Notes: generated from the letters alone by a model not told the origin. Positions 10,012-20,450 are shown, numbered from the stretch's first letter. The stretch is DNA of 44,121 bases from an uncultured Photobacterium sp. (GCF_947039875.1 NZ_CAMRAN010000033.1:1-44121), one strand, 5' to 3'. Translations and numbers: made by a program.

Positions 10012-11340
10012 TTATTTCGCCACATTACCCGCGACATTCATGATATCCCAAGTACGGGAAAATGGCGGCGCATAGGCAAAATCCATCATACCTAATTGTT
10101 CCGTTGTTGCGCCAAGGCTGATGGCTACGGCAAGGGCATCAACACGGTGAACAGCACCTTTATTACCAATCATTTGTCCACCAAGTAATTTTTTATTATC
10201 AGAGCGGTAAACCAATTTAATATAAAGTGGTGATTGACCTTCACAGTAGTTGGTGTGGCATTTATCACTGATATATACGGTGCTGTAATCAATATTCGCT
10301 TGTTGAGCTTCACGCTCTGAGAGTCCGGTGCGAGCGGCTTCTAAGCCTAAAACTTTGACACAACTGGTGCCTAATGTGCCGTCATAACTGAGGTTTTTGC
10401 CAGCGATATTTTCACCGACTAAACGGCCCATTTTATTGGCGCCTGTTGCGAGTGGAATATAAACAGGTTGTTGTAACTGTGCATGCCAAATAGTGGCGCA
10501 ATCGCCAGCCGCCCAAATATTATCTAGTGATGTTTTCCCTTGTTGATCAATGATTATTGCGCCATTGGCTAAACGTTCAATGCCTGTTGCTGCAATAAAA
10601 TCTGTATTGGGCTTCACACCAGTACAGCAGATCACTAGATCAGTCGCATAAATGTCTTTATCGGTTTTAATACTAGTAACACGATCATCACCAATAATCT
10701 CACTCACTGATTCTCTAAGGTGAATCTGTACGCCAGCTTGTTCAAGTTCAGGTTGAATATGTTGGCTGATTTCAGTATCAAAGGCATCGGGAATTAAGCA
10801 GGCGGCACGTTCAATTAAGCGTACTGTTTTACCTTGATGGATCATGGCTTCAGCCACTTCTAAGCCAATAAAACCAGAGCCAATAATCGTGACATGTTGG
10901 CATAGTGGATCGGCAAGGGCGGTTTTAATATCAAGGCCATCTTGCATACGACGTAGTGAATAAACCCCATGTTTTTCAAGGCCAGCTATTGGGGGTAATA
11001 TTTCTTTGGCCCCTGTTGCAATCATTAAACGATCATAATGGGTAACGAGTGTTTCCCCTTGATGTTCAACGGTGAGTTGCTGTTGTTGTGGGTCGAGACC
11101 AATAACACGATGTTGAGTTAAGACCTGAATCCCTTTTTCTGCAAATTGTGCTGGGGTAAATTCCGCCATGAAATTAGCGTCAGAAAATTCATCACCAATA
11201 TAATAAGGTAGGCCACAAGCGCCAAAAGAGATCACATTAGACGCTTCATAAACAACAATCTCAGCGGTTGGGTTAATGCGTTTTGCTTTTGCTGCTGCGC
11301 TCATGCCAGCGGCTTCACCACCAATAATGATAATTTTCAT
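10012..11340 (-). CDS. FAD/NAD(P)-dependent disulfide reductase, CoA-disulfide reductase-like
   Basis: The 442-residue flavoprotein belongs to the single-cysteine group of pyridine nucleotide-disulfide oxidoreductases (CoA-disulfide reductase, NADH oxidase/peroxidase). The N-terminal FAD fold is IIIIGGEAAGMSAAA. The redox Cys is C42 in SFGACGLPYYIG, the hallmark SFxxCGLPY of CoA-disulfide reductases. A central NAD(P)-binding segment, VTIIGSGFIGLEVAEAM, and a second FAD contact, NIWAAGDCATIW, follow. There is no C-terminal rhodanese domain, so it is the short form. It may reduce CoA disulfide, CoA persulfide or a related small disulfide; the exact substrate is an inference. AAGGAAGAG precedes the ATG. 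It lies 72 bp after the cystine-carrier gene, on the same strand. Confidence 0.85.
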   Translation of the reverse strand: MKIIIIGGEAAGMSAAAKAKRINPTAEIVVYEASNVISFGACGLPYYIGDEFSDANFMAEFTPAQFAEKGIQVLTQHRVIGLDPQQQQLTVEHQGETLVTHYDRLMIATGAKEILPPIAGLEKHGVYSLRRMQDGLDIKTALADPLCQHVTIIGSGFIGLEVAEAMIHQGKTVRLIERAACLIPDAFDTEISQHIQPELEQAGVQIHLRESVSEIIGDDRVTSIKTDKDIYATDLVICCTGVKPNTDFIAATGIERLANGAIIIDQQGKTSLDNIWAAGDCATIWHAQLQQPVYIPLATGANKMGRLVGENIAGKNLSYDGTLGTSCVKVLGLEAARTGLSEREAQQANIDYSTVYISDKCHTNYCEGQSPLYIKLVYRSDNKKLLGGQMIGNKGAVHRVDALAVAISLGATTEQLGMMDFAYAPPFSRTWDIMNVAGNVAK

Positions 11341-11368
11341 ACTATTGTCTCTTCCTTAAAAAATGGAG

Positions 11369-11391
11369 AAGGGAGGCAATCAACCTCCCTT
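11369..11391 (-). terminator. Intercistronic hairpin between tcyP and the disulfide reductase
   Basis: Stem AAGGGAGG (11369-11376) / CCTCCCTT (11384-11391), 7-nt loop. On the minus strand it is followed by CTCCATTTTTT, so it may be a partial terminator (attenuator) or an mRNA-stabilising hairpin inside the unit. Confidence 0.6.
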
Positions 11392-11412
11392 AAAACGAGT
11401 GTTAAATGTTGA

Positions 11413-12816
11413 TTAAGCCGCTGATTCTTCGCCGTCTAAGTTAACAACGTCATCGCTATTAAAGATAGCCATATCTGTTTCGCCCATCACTTTACTGGTG
11501 ATTGTGCCTGCGGTGATTGAACCTGATACGTTAAGTGCAGTACGACCCATATCAATAAGTGGTTCAATTGAGATCAAAAGACCGGCAAGAGCCACTGGCA
11601 TATCCATTGCTGAAAGTACAATCAGTGCCGCAAATGTTGCACCGCCACCAATACCTGCAACACCAAAAGAGCTCACAGTGATAATCGCAACTAAAGTACA
11701 TAGAAAGCCGATATCCATTGGGTTTATACCCACGGTTGGTGCAATCATTACTGCCAGCATGGCTGGGTAGATTCCTGCGCAACCATTTTGACCGATAGTT
11801 GAACCAAACGAAGCGGCAAAGTTAGCAATACCAGATGGAATACCAAGGCATTTTTCTTGGGTTTGCACGTTCATTGGAATTGAACCAGCACTGGTGCGAG
11901 ATGTGAAAGCAAAAGCCAGTACTGGAATGATTTTTTTCAAGTGGCGTAGTGGGTTAATACCAACAAGCGCAACAAGTGCTAAGTGAATCATAAACATCAG
12001 AATTAATGCGGCATAAGAAGCAAAAACGAAGTTGGCAAGATTCACAATATCAGTGTAGTTTGAGCCTGAAATTACCTTGGTCATTAGTGCTAATACGCCA
12101 AATGGTGTTAGACGTAATACTAACGTTACCATACGCATAACAATCGCTTGGGCAACTTTAATGAAGCCTTCAAATTGTGCGAAAATTTCAGGTTTTTTCT
12201 TAGCAATACCTGTTGCTGATAAGCCAATGAAAATAGAGAAGATAACCACAGCGATAGTTGAAGTACGACGTGCACCTGTCATATCTAAGAATGGGTTGGC
12301 AGGAATAAACTCAATTACTAATTTAGCAAACGACATTGCTTCTACATTAGAAAGGGTTGATTCAAGACTTTTAGCACGTGCCATTTCAGCCGCACCTGAT
12401 GTTAGTCCTTCTGCGGTAAGACCAAAAAGGTTGGCCATTAGAATACCGACACAAGCGGCAATCATAGTGGTAACAATTAGAACTCCAAGAGTAAGGCTAC
12501 TGATTTTACCGAGTGAGGCGCCGCCATTCAGTTTAAGAATGGCAGAGATAATAGACACCATCACTAATGGAATAATGATCATTTGTAATAGGCGCACATA
12601 GCCTACGCCGACAATGTCAAAATACTCAATCGATGTTTTGATGACCTCAGAGCCAGCACCATAAAAAACTTGTAGCGCAGCACCAAAAGCAATACCTAAT
12701 CCTAAACCGGCAAACACACGTTTAGTAAAACTGTAGTGTTTATTTTGCATATGATATAGAAATGCTATCAAGCCAACAAATATGGCGAGGTTCGTTACAA
12801 TACCTAAAGTCATCAT
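11413..12816 (-). CDS. tcyP: L-cystine:cation symporter, TcyP (YdjN) type
   Basis: The 467-residue inner-membrane carrier belongs to the DAACS superfamily, distinct from the glutamate type downstream. It matches the TcyP/YdjN cystine group: N-terminal LIAFLYHMQNKHYSFTKRVFAGLGLGI, VGYVRLLQMIIIPLVMVSIISAILKL, a SRTSAGSIPMNVQTQ segment and GRTALNVSGSI near the C-terminus. About eight to nine membrane helices are expected. The family imports cystine for use as a sulfur source. An AAGGA site precedes two in-frame ATGs (12816 and 12813). The disulfide reductase gene follows on the same strand, which makes physiological sense if imported disulfide is then reduced in the cytoplasm. Confidence 0.88.
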   Translation of the reverse strand: MMTLGIVTNLAIFVGLIAFLYHMQNKHYSFTKRVFAGLGLGIAFGAALQVFYGAGSEVIKTSIEYFDIVGVGYVRLLQMIIIPLVMVSIISAILKLNGGASLGKISSLTLGVLIVTTMIAACVGILMANLFGLTAEGLTSGAAEMARAKSLESTLSNVEAMSFAKLVIEFIPANPFLDMTGARRTSTIAVVIFSIFIGLSATGIAKKKPEIFAQFEGFIKVAQAIVMRMVTLVLRLTPFGVLALMTKVISGSNYTDIVNLANFVFASYAALILMFMIHLALVALVGINPLRHLKKIIPVLAFAFTSRTSAGSIPMNVQTQEKCLGIPSGIANFAASFGSTIGQNGCAGIYPAMLAVMIAPTVGINPMDIGFLCTLVAIITVSSFGVAGIGGGATFAALIVLSAMDMPVALAGLLISIEPLIDMGRTALNVSGSITAGTITSKVMGETDMAIFNSDDVVNLDGEESAA

Positions 12817-13162
12817 GAATCCTTCATATCAAATAAAAAAGTAGGTTTTTTTTATTGTTCCTATCTATTTAGGGGTAAATTTTGCTGGTTTTATAATTAA
12901 CTGCAAGCAAAATAACGCAATTAATGTAAGGGATATTACTTGAAGGAAAAACGATCAAGATCGCTAATTCTGAACGAGAGATGAATATTTATTTATAAAA
13001 TTAGAGTTTGCAGCGGAGCTAGATCGATATTCAACAACCTATTAACAATGACAAATAAGTCGATATATTTGATGTGATATATAAAGAGGGGGAATGTATA
13101 AAAAAAGTAAAAAAATACCGACAACTGAGTTATCGGTATTTAGTCTTAAAATGTGGTGTAAA
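12817..13162. other. Gene-free region between metG and tcyP
   Basis: About 346 bp, very AT-rich, no coding potential seen. It holds the tcyP upstream region (minus strand) and the metG terminator at its left end. No recognisable operator could be assigned. Confidence 0.5.
13105..13141 (-). terminator. Rho-independent terminator of metG
   Basis: On the minus strand the arms AAATACCGATAAC and GTTGTCGGTATTT flank a TCA loop and are followed by a T run (the A run at 13111-13115 and beyond). One internal pair is a G-T wobble. Confidence 0.88.
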
Positions 13163-15205
13163 TTACATTACACGCATACCTGGTTGAGCACCTTCATGGG
13201 GTTCTAAAATCCAAAGATCTTTACCACCAGGGCCCGCTGCAAGGATCATACCTTCAGACATACCAAATTTCATTTTACGCGGTTTTAGGTTAGCAACCAT
13301 TACTGTTAGTTTGCCAACAAGCTCTTCTGGTGTGTAAGCTGATTTAATACCAGAGAATACTTGACGCATTTCACCACCGATATCCAATTGGAATTTCAAT
13401 AGTTTGTCTGCTTTTGGCACGGATTCACAAGCAACAATCTTCGCGATACGCATATCAATCTTAGCGAAATCATCAAATTCGATTTCAGCTTCAATTGGCT
13501 CTTCTGTTAATGGACTTTTTGGTTGAGCAGCTTCAAGTGCGGCTTTATCAGCAGCAGCTTCTTCTTTTGATGCTTCAACCATTGCAGCAACATGTACAGG
13601 ATCGATACGGTTAAACAATGCCTTGAACTTAGTGACTTCATGGTTTGTTAGTGGTGTTTCGATACCTTCCCACGTTAATGTTTCGTTTAGGAAGCCTTCA
13701 GTACGCTCTGCAAGTTTTGGCATTACAGGTTTTAGGTAAGCCATTAACACGCGGAATAGGTTGATACCAACAGTACAGATTTCCTGTAGCTCTTGATCTT
13801 TACCTTCTTGCTTAGCAACAACCCAAGGTGCTTTTTCATCAACATACTGGTTAGCTTTGTCAGCTAGCGCGGTGATTTCACGAATTGCGCGGCTGTATTC
13901 ACGGCTCTCATAAAGATCACCAATACGTGCAGCTGCTGCAACGAACTCAGCATAAAGCTCTGGTTCTGCAAATTTCTCAGATAACATGCCGTCAAAACGC
14001 TTAGCAATAAAGCCTGCGTTACGTGATGCTAGGTTAACAATCTTGTTCACAACATCGCTGTTTACGCGTTGAGTGAAATCTTCAAGGTTAAGGTCGAGAT
14101 CATCAATACGGTTGTTGAGTTTTGCTGCGTAGTAGTAACGTAGGCATTCAGGATCAAGGTGGTTTAGGTAAGTACCAGCCTTAATGAATGTGCCTTTAGA
14201 TTTTGACATCTTCGCGCCATTCACGGTTACGTAACCATGTACGAACACGTTATTTGGCTTACGGAAACCTGCACCATCTAGCATTGCAGGCCAGAATAGG
14301 CTGTGGAAGTAAACAATGTCTTTACCGATGAAGTGGTAAAGCTCAGTTGAACTGTCTTTGCTCCAGAACTCGTCAAAATCAAGATCATCACGCTTGTCAC
14401 AAAGGTTTTTAAATGAACCCATGTAGCCGATTGGTGCATCTAGCCATACGTAGAAGTATTTGCCAGGTTCGCCAGGGATCTCAAAACCGAAGTAAGGAGC
14501 ATCACGAGAGATATCCCACTGTTGTAGGCCTGACTCGAACCACTCTTGCATCTTGTTTGATGTTTCATCTTGAAGTGCGCCAGATTTAGTCCATGCTTTT
14601 AGCATGTCTTCAAACTGTGGCAGATCAAAGAAGAAGTGCTCTGAGTCTTTCATGATTGGTGTAGCACCAGATACAGCTGATTTTGGATTAATCAGATCTG
14701 TTGGGCTGTAAGTTTCACCACAGTTGTCACAGTTATCACCGTATTGATCTTCAGCTTTACACTTAGGGCAAGTGCCTTTTACAAAGCGATCAGGTAAGAA
14801 CATTTCTTTCTCAGGATCAAATAACTGAGAAATAGTGCGGCTAGTAATAAAGCCTTTGTCTTTTAACTGGGTGTAAACAAAAGAAGCAAGTTCACGGTTT
14901 TCAGGTGAGTGCGTGCTGTGGTAGTTACTAAAGTCAATATCGAAACCGGCGAAGTCAGCTTGGTGCTCTTTGCTCACTTCTGCAATCATTTGCTCAGGTT
15001 CCATACCCATCTGCTGGGCCTTAAGCATGATTGGAGTACCGTGTGCGTCATCTGCACAGATAAAATGAACTTCGTTGCCGCGAAGGCGCTGGTAGCGCAC
15101 CCAAATATCCGCTTGAACATGCTCTAGCATGTGACCTAAGTGGATAGAACCGTTAGCGTACGGCAGGGCGCAGGTCACCAGAATTTTTCTTGGATTAGCA
15201 GCCAT
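13163..15205 (-). CDS. metG: Methionine--tRNA ligase
   Basis: MetRS is a class I synthetase that charges both initiator and elongator tRNA-Met. The 680-residue product is close to E. coli MetG (677). The HIGH-like signature is HLGH at residues 22-25 in [14 protein letters not shown]. The zinc knuckle is CPKC...CDNC near residues 145-165. The KMSKS loop reads AKMSKSKG. The C-terminal ~110 residues (from [20 protein letters not shown]) form the EMAP/Trbp111-like tRNA-binding dimerisation domain. An AAGAAG site precedes the ATG. It is divergent from mrp across a 259-bp gap, the usual Vibrionaceae and enteric arrangement. Confidence 0.98.
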   Translation of the reverse strand: MAANPRKILVTCALPYANGSIHLGHMLEHVQADIWVRYQRLRGNEVHFICADDAHGTPIMLKAQQMGMEPEQMIAEVSKEHQADFAGFDIDFSNYHSTHSPENRELASFVYTQLKDKGFITSRTISQLFDPEKEMFLPDRFVKGTCPKCKAEDQYGDNCDNCGETYSPTDLINPKSAVSGATPIMKDSEHFFFDLPQFEDMLKAWTKSGALQDETSNKMQEWFESGLQQWDISRDAPYFGFEIPGEPGKYFYVWLDAPIGYMGSFKNLCDKRDDLDFDEFWSKDSSTELYHFIGKDIVYFHSLFWPAMLDGAGFRKPNNVFVHGYVTVNGAKMSKSKGTFIKAGTYLNHLDPECLRYYYAAKLNNRIDDLDLNLEDFTQRVNSDVVNKIVNLASRNAGFIAKRFDGMLSEKFAEPELYAEFVAAAARIGDLYESREYSRAIREITALADKANQYVDEKAPWVVAKQEGKDQELQEICTVGINLFRVLMAYLKPVMPKLAERTEGFLNETLTWEGIETPLTNHEVTKFKALFNRIDPVHVAAMVEASKEEAAADKAALEAAQPKSPLTEEPIEAEIEFDDFAKIDMRIAKIVACESVPKADKLLKFQLDIGGEMRQVFSGIKSAYTPEELVGKLTVMVANLKPRKMKFGMSEGMILAAGPGGKDLWILEPHEGAQPGMRVM

Positions 15206-15464
15206 AATTACTTCTTTTGCTCATGATGGGTAGAAAAACATAGCTATAAATACTACCTGATGGACGGCATATTGACTAGCATCGGATACTGATTTATCTG
15301 TTTTTGGACGGGGGAAATCGGGCAGAAAGGGTGCTTTGGTGGTAGCATGAGGAAAAAGAGGGTGATATTACCCCGCAGCATCAATGTTACTGGTTGTTTT
15401 ATATACTAATACCGTGACGTAGATGTTGCTAATAAGCGATGACATTTATGTGGAGTGCTAATTT

Positions 15465-16553
15465 ATGGCAATAGAAACAAACCATTTCGATAACGTTGGT
15501 GATATTAGCCAATGGCTAAACCAATTTGAACATCCACTTTTAAGTGCGGAATGGGCTGATGTGCCACACTTTGTCTCGGTATCGGCCGAGGGTGTTATCG
15601 TTATTACGATTCCATTTGCAGCCAACGAATTAGCGCAACAATTACGTCAATGGATTGCAGAGCAACAGCAACAAGGCATCATTAATGCAGCGCTAAATTT
15701 TGATGTTCGTTGTCGAGTGGTGACGTTAGCTGTTGTTGATAAACAGCCACTTAATGGGGCTAAAAATATCATTGTTGTGAGTTCTGCAAAAGGTGGTGTG
15801 GGTAAATCAACAACATCGGTTAACTTAGCGTTGGGTTTACAGCAACAAGGCGCGAAAGTGGGATTACTTGATGCTGACATTTATGGCCCTTCAGTACCAA
15901 TGATGTTAGGCACAATGGATGCTAAGCCGCAATCACCTGATGGCAAAATGATGCTACCAATTGAAGCCCACGGTTTATACACTAACTCTGTGGGTTATTT
16001 AGTGCCAGCAGAAAGTGCCACTATCTGGCGTGGTCCTATGGCATCAAAAGCACTGGCGCAAATTATCACTGAAACATGGTGGCCAGATCTGGATTACCTT
16101 GTGATTGATATGCCACCAGGTACGGGTGATATTCAGTTAACGCTATCACAGCAAATTCCTGTAACAGGGGCAATTGTTGTCACTACACCTCAAGATCTTG
16201 CTTTAGCTGATGCGATTAAAGGTATCAGCATGTTTAATAAAGTTGATGTGCCTGTGCTGGGTATTGTTGAAAATATGAGTTATCACATTTGTAGCAATTG
16301 TGGTCATCAAGAGCATATTTTTGGTACCGGTGGCGCAGCTAAAATGGCACAAGATTATGCGGTGCCGTTATTGGCACAATTACCATTAGATATCAAAATT
16401 CGTGAAGATATTGATAACGGTAAGCCAACGGTTATTGCTGCTCCTGAATCAGAACAAGCAGAGGCATACATTATGTTAGCAGCCAATATAGCGAGTCGAT
16501 TATATTGGCAAGGTGAAACTGTGGCTGAGAAGATTACTATTCGTACAATATAG
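15465..16553 (+). CDS. mrp: Iron-sulfur cluster carrier protein Mrp/ApbC
   Basis: A P-loop NTPase of the MinD/Mrp family that assembles and transfers [4Fe-4S] clusters. The 362-residue protein starts with a MIP18/DUF59-like domain (residues ~10-95). It then has the deviant Walker A AKGGVGKS (about 108-115), WRGPMASKAL, VIDMPPGTGDIQLT, and the cluster-bridging CxxC in HICSNCG near residue 270. The TGGAG-containing leader before the ATG gives a reasonable ribosome site. Its place between metG (divergent) and udk is conserved in gammaproteobacteria. Confidence 0.95.
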   Translation: MAIETNHFDNVGDISQWLNQFEHPLLSAEWADVPHFVSVSAEGVIVITIPFAANELAQQLRQWIAEQQQQGIINAALNFDVRCRVVTLAVVDKQPLNGAKNIIVVSSAKGGVGKSTTSVNLALGLQQQGAKVGLLDADIYGPSVPMMLGTMDAKPQSPDGKMMLPIEAHGLYTNSVGYLVPAESATIWRGPMASKALAQIITETWWPDLDYLVIDMPPGTGDIQLTLSQQIPVTGAIVVTTPQDLALADAIKGISMFNKVDVPVLGIVENMSYHICSNCGHQEHIFGTGGAAKMAQDYAVPLLAQLPLDIKIREDIDNGKPTVIAAPESEQAEAYIMLAANIASRLYWQGETVAEKITIRTI

Positions 16554-16592
16554 TTGTTTGGTAATCAAAAAACGCTGAGATTATAATCAGAT

Positions 16593-16627
16593 ATGACAGA
16601 GGCCTCATTTTTGCTGGTATCTGTCAT
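16593..16627 (+). promoter_or_regulatory. Hairpin in the mrp-udk gap
   Basis: ATGACAGA (16593-16600) pairs with TCTGTCAT (16620-16627) across a 19-nt loop. No T run follows. It may be a leader structure of udk or a weak mrp terminator. Confidence 0.35.
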
Positions 16628-16702
16628 TGCAACTGCTTATAATCGGAGGGTTTAATTTATCCATATTCGCCTTGCTACGTGGTCTAATAGGTACTTTCTG
16701 AT

Positions 16703-17347
16703 ATGTCTGAAACTTCACACCAATGCGTTATTATCGGTATTGCAGGCGCTTCTGCTTCCGGTAAAAGTCTGATTGCCAGTACAGTTTACAAAGAGTTAAA
16801 AGAAAAAGTCGGCGATCATCAGATCGGTGTAATCACGGAAGATTGTTACTATAACGATCAAAGTCACCTGACTATGGATGAGCGAGTTAAAACTAACTAC
16901 GATCATCCAAGCGCGCTAGATCACAATTTATTATGTGATCATTTAGAGCAGTTAATGAAAGGTGAAGCAGTAGAAGTACCACAATATAGCTACAGCGAGC
17001 ATACTCGTTTACAAGAAAGTACCACGATGACACCGAAAAAAGTGATCATCTTAGAAGGTATTTTATTGTTAACTGATCCTCGTTTGCGTGACATCATGCA
17101 CGCAAGTATCTTTATGGATACACCACTGGATATCTGTTTGTTACGCCGTTTGCAACGTGATGTTGCTGAACGTGGCCGTACAATGGAGTCAGTGCTGGTG
17201 CAATATCAAAAAACTGTACGTCCAATGTTTATGCAGTTTATTGAACCATCAAAACAATATGCGGATATTATTGTCCCTCGTGGTGGTAAAAACCGTATTG
17301 CAATCGATGTGTTAAAAGCACACATTGCTAAATTGCTGCGTTCGTAA
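16703..17347 (+). CDS. udk: Uridine/cytidine kinase
   Basis: Phosphorylates uridine and cytidine to UMP and CMP in pyrimidine salvage. The 214-residue size matches E. coli Udk (213). The P-loop GASASGKS is at residues 15-22. The conserved [31 protein letters not shown] block binds the nucleoside. [44 protein letters not shown] carries the lid and sugar contacts. The ribosome site is poor (a TAGG about 11 nt upstream). A strong terminator follows. dcd, also pyrimidine metabolism, comes next. Confidence 0.97.
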   Translation: MSETSHQCVIIGIAGASASGKSLIASTVYKELKEKVGDHQIGVITEDCYYNDQSHLTMDERVKTNYDHPSALDHNLLCDHLEQLMKGEAVEVPQYSYSEHTRLQESTTMTPKKVIILEGILLLTDPRLRDIMHASIFMDTPLDICLLRRLQRDVAERGRTMESVLVQYQKTVRPMFMQFIEPSKQYADIIVPRGGKNRIAIDVLKAHIAKLLRS

Positions 17348-17358
17348 TGATTTAAATG

Positions 17359-17390
17359 AATAAGGCTGACAATATGTCAGCCTTATTTTT
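17359..17390 (+). terminator. Rho-independent terminator after udk
   Basis: A perfect 13-bp stem: AATAAGGCTGACA (17359-17371) / TGTCAGCCTTATT (17375-17387), loop ATA, then T's. Confidence 0.93.
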
Positions 17391-17480
17391 ATGGTTATAA
17401 TTGTAGGTTATAACCCCATTACCCTTTGCTGACCCATCATCGACACTGTGAGTCTTATTGATGTGTTTTGGTATACCACT

Positions 17481-17503
17481 CTTATGTGCTGAGCACTGAT
17501 AAG
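17481..17503. promoter_or_regulatory. Imperfect palindrome in the dcd promoter region
   Basis: CTTAT-GTGCT-G-AGCAC-TG-ATAAG is a two-layered inverted repeat: inner GTGCT/AGCAC, outer CTTAT/ATAAG offset by two bases. It ends 32 bp before the dcd start. It could be an operator or part of a leader hairpin; no known regulator is assigned. Confidence 0.35.
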
Positions 17504-17535
17504 ACAGAGTGTGTATTATGCAGGAGAGAGTTTAA

Positions 17536-18129
17536 ATGAGACTTTGTGATAGAGATATCAGGGCTTACCTTGATGAAGGTAAAATCAGCATTGAGCCTCG
17601 ACCATCAGATGATTGTATTAGTGGTTTAACGATTGATGTAAGTCTTGGAAATAATTTCCGCGTCTTTAATGATCACGGTGCGCCATTTATCGATTTATCG
17701 GGTAAAAAAGAAGATGTAGCTACTCAGCTTGATAAAGTGATGAGTGATGAGATTGTGGTTGCGGAAGAAGATGCATTTTTTCTTCACCCTGGTCAATTGG
17801 CTTTAGCCGTGACCCATGAGTCTGTTACGCTTCCCGATAATATTGTTGGTTGGTTAGATGGTCGTTCATCATTAGCCCGTTTAGGCTTAATGGTGCATGT
17901 GACTGCACATCGTATTGATCCCGGTTGGTCAGGACGTATTGTGCTTGAATTTTATAATTCAGGTCGCCTACCATTAGCACTACGTCCCCACATGCCAATT
18001 GGTGCGCTAAGTTTTGAGACCTTATCTGGTCCTGCGGAAAAACCGTATAACAAGCGTATTGATGCGAAATATAAAAATCAGCAAGGTGCAGTGGCAAGTC
18101 GTATCAATGAAGATGACAAACAAAGTTAA
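17536..18129 (+). CDS. dcd: dCTP deaminase
   Basis: Deaminates dCTP to dUTP, feeding dTMP synthesis through dUTPase; a trimeric enzyme of the dUTPase fold. The 197-residue length fits E. coli Dcd (193). The family core is intact: [36 protein letters not shown], with the catalytic Glu in VLEFYN and the phosphate-binding SSLARLG. The start at 17536 has a strong AGGAGAG site. The C-terminal tail ([13 protein letters not shown]) matches the nucleotide-capping tail. It sits between udk and asmA as in related genomes, with its own terminator. Confidence 0.97.
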   Translation: MRLCDRDIRAYLDEGKISIEPRPSDDCISGLTIDVSLGNNFRVFNDHGAPFIDLSGKKEDVATQLDKVMSDEIVVAEEDAFFLHPGQLALAVTHESVTLPDNIVGWLDGRSSLARLGLMVHVTAHRIDPGWSGRIVLEFYNSGRLPLALRPHMPIGALSFETLSGPAEKPYNKRIDAKYKNQQGAVASRINEDDKQS

Positions 18130-18174
18130 TCTGTTTAGATGCTAATTGTTATTGCCATCATTCAATAAATTATT

Positions 18175-18202
18175 AAAGGCAGCCCTCGGGTTGCCTTTTG
18201 TT
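18175..18202 (+). terminator. Rho-independent terminator after dcd
   Basis: AAAGGCA (18175-18181) / TGCCTTT (18192-18198), extended by a G-T wobble and CCC/GGG towards a very small loop; T's follow. Confidence 0.8.
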
Positions 18203-18338
18203 TAGCTATTCTATTTATGATGAACTAATCTTGGGGTTGGTGGTCTTAATGACATTGATTTATAGGGTTAATTCTCAACCAATTATTTTTGTATAGCACA
18301 CGATTTATTGTGACGCTATATGCATATCCGAGGGCGTA

Positions 18339-20450
18339 ATGAAAAAAATACTGTATATATTACTCGGGCTGATTTTATTAGTCGTGATTGGTATTGGCGC
18401 ACTAGTTACCTTTGTTAACCCTAATCAGTTTAAGCCGTTGCTGACTGAGCAAGTTAAGAAAATGACAGGCCGTGACTTAGTTATTAATGGTGATATTAGC
18501 TGGCGATTCTTTCCAACATTAGGATTAAGTGTTGGTGATACTGAATTTCGAAATCCAGCAGGGTTTGCTGAACCTAATTTGATTCAATTTAAGCAAGCTG
18601 ATTTATCCGTGTCGGTTTTACCGTTGCTATCTCAACATCTTGATATCGGTGAAATGCGGTTAGATGGCGCACATGTTTTTATTCAAACTTTAAATAATGG
18701 TGCGACCAACCTTGATGGTTTAACAGATAAGACCGCTGTTGCTGAAACAACAACGGGTAATACCGTGACACATGGTGAGAAAAATACGCATTGGAATGTT
18801 TCTGTCGCAGGCATTAAATTAGTAAATGCCAGTGCAGAAGTACGCAATGATAAAACCAAGATGGTCGCGCAACTTAATCACATTAATTTTACACTTGATA
18901 GCTTTCAGCCCCAAACATGGACCAAAGCCACTTTTGATGTGCAGGGTAATGTCAACGCATTAACCTTTAGTGCTCAAGGTAGTACTGAGATTAATCTTGC
19001 TGCTGATTATAAGAATGTGCGATTGAAAGCATTATCAGCAACAATGAACATGACCGACGGCAAAACTGAGATCAAAAATGCACAATTAGGACTGGATCAA
19101 TTTAACCTTGGTCAATGGTCAAATATGACTTTCTCCGTTAATGGTAAAGTACCTAATCTAAATTTTGATACTCATGGCACAGCTAAAGTAAAATTATCAA
19201 CAGATCATAATGTTATTACTGTTCAAGGACTAAAAGTAACTAATGATTTAGTGGGTAAAACATTACCACGACCAACGATAAACTTAGTGGTTGATGCGGA
19301 TGCAACGTATGATATTAGCCAAAAATTAACCTTAGTAAGTCAGCTTTCCATTAATGCTGATGGTACTCAGGCTTCGGGTTCTGGTTCATATTTAGCCACT
19401 GCTATTCCTGATATTCGTTTTGCTTTATCAAGTGATAATATTAATCTTGATAGCTGGTTACCAGCAAAAACAGCCGTAGCTAATACTAACAATAGTACGA
19501 CTGCCGCAGGCGCTGCCGCGATGAATGCACCAGTCGCTACTGAAAATAATGCGAAGACTTCAACCGCAGAACCTGATCTGAGTGCCTTAAAAAATATCAA
19601 CCTTGCGGGTATGATCGCGATTAAGCAATTAACCGTTGATCACGCTAATGTGACAAATGTTAAAGTGGTGACATCGATTAAGCAGGGGGTGGCGACCATT
19701 AATCGTTTTGAAGCTAATTTATATGGCGGTAAGGTCACAGGCAGTGCGGCTATTGATGTAAATAGTGCATTACCAAGTTATCGTTTGAAAAATACTATTT
19801 CTAACGTAGATCTTTTACCGTTACTAAAAGCGGTTGCGAATAATAATTTGCTTGCAGGTAAAGCTAATATTACGACAGATCTAAGAGGTCAGGGGCTATC
19901 TGAAGCGAATATTCGTCATAACATTACTGGTTCAATTAAGGTCAATGTGTCTGATGGCGCAGTGTATGGCGTGAATATTCCTGATCTATTGCGTAATGCG
20001 AAAGCTAAATTCAAAGGTCAGGCCGATACGGGTACTGATACGGCGAAGAAAACTGACTTTTCAGCCTTAACAACAACGTTAAAGTTACATAATGGCACTG
20101 CATCAACAGATAATTTTAAGTTGGCATCACCATTAGTGGCAATCACAGGTCAAGGTAATACCAGCCTTGTTAATGAAAGTATTGATCTGATGATTAATTC
20201 TGAAATTGTGGCGAGTGGTAAAGGGCTGGATGAAATTAAAGGTATTGCTGTGCCTATTCATGTAAGTGGTACTTGGCAACAACCTAAATATAATTTAAAT
20301 ATTAAAGACTTATTTAAAAATAATGCAGCACTAGAAAGTAAAGCCAAGAAAGAAATTAATCGTGGTTTAGAGAAATTGCTTGGCGATAAAGCGAAAGATG
20401 AAAACATTAAAAATGTCGCAGATAAGCTTTTGAAAGGGTTATTTAATTAA
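18339..20450 (+). CDS. asmA: AsmA family envelope protein
   Basis: The 703-residue protein has one N-terminal membrane helix (residues ~4-26, KKILYILLGLILLVVIGIGALV). The rest is periplasmic beta-rich repeats of the AsmA/TamB-like group, now thought to form hydrophobic grooves for phospholipid transport. The AsmA N-terminal signature follows: NPNQFKPLLTEQVKKMTGRDLVINGDISWRFFPTLGLSVGD. An Ala/Thr/Asn-rich low-complexity linker (about residues 380-410) separates two halves. The C-terminal half has the AsmA_2-like LLAGKANITTDLRGQG...GSIKVNVSDGAVYGVNIPDLLRNA. It is longer than E. coli AsmA (617), mainly through the linker. GAGGG precedes the ATG. Its position after dcd is conserved. Confidence 0.93.
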   Translation: MKKILYILLGLILLVVIGIGALVTFVNPNQFKPLLTEQVKKMTGRDLVINGDISWRFFPTLGLSVGDTEFRNPAGFAEPNLIQFKQADLSVSVLPLLSQHLDIGEMRLDGAHVFIQTLNNGATNLDGLTDKTAVAETTTGNTVTHGEKNTHWNVSVAGIKLVNASAEVRNDKTKMVAQLNHINFTLDSFQPQTWTKATFDVQGNVNALTFSAQGSTEINLAADYKNVRLKALSATMNMTDGKTEIKNAQLGLDQFNLGQWSNMTFSVNGKVPNLNFDTHGTAKVKLSTDHNVITVQGLKVTNDLVGKTLPRPTINLVVDADATYDISQKLTLVSQLSINADGTQASGSGSYLATAIPDIRFALSSDNINLDSWLPAKTAVANTNNSTTAAGAAAMNAPVATENNAKTSTAEPDLSALKNINLAGMIAIKQLTVDHANVTNVKVVTSIKQGVATINRFEANLYGGKVTGSAAIDVNSALPSYRLKNTISNVDLLPLLKAVANNNLLAGKANITTDLRGQGLSEANIRHNITGSIKVNVSDGAVYGVNIPDLLRNAKAKFKGQADTGTDTAKKTDFSALTTTLKLHNGTASTDNFKLASPLVAITGQGNTSLVNESIDLMINSEIVASGKGLDEIKGIAVPIHVSGTWQQPKYNLNIKDLFKNNAALESKAKKEINRGLEKLLGDKAKDENIKNVADKLLKGLFN

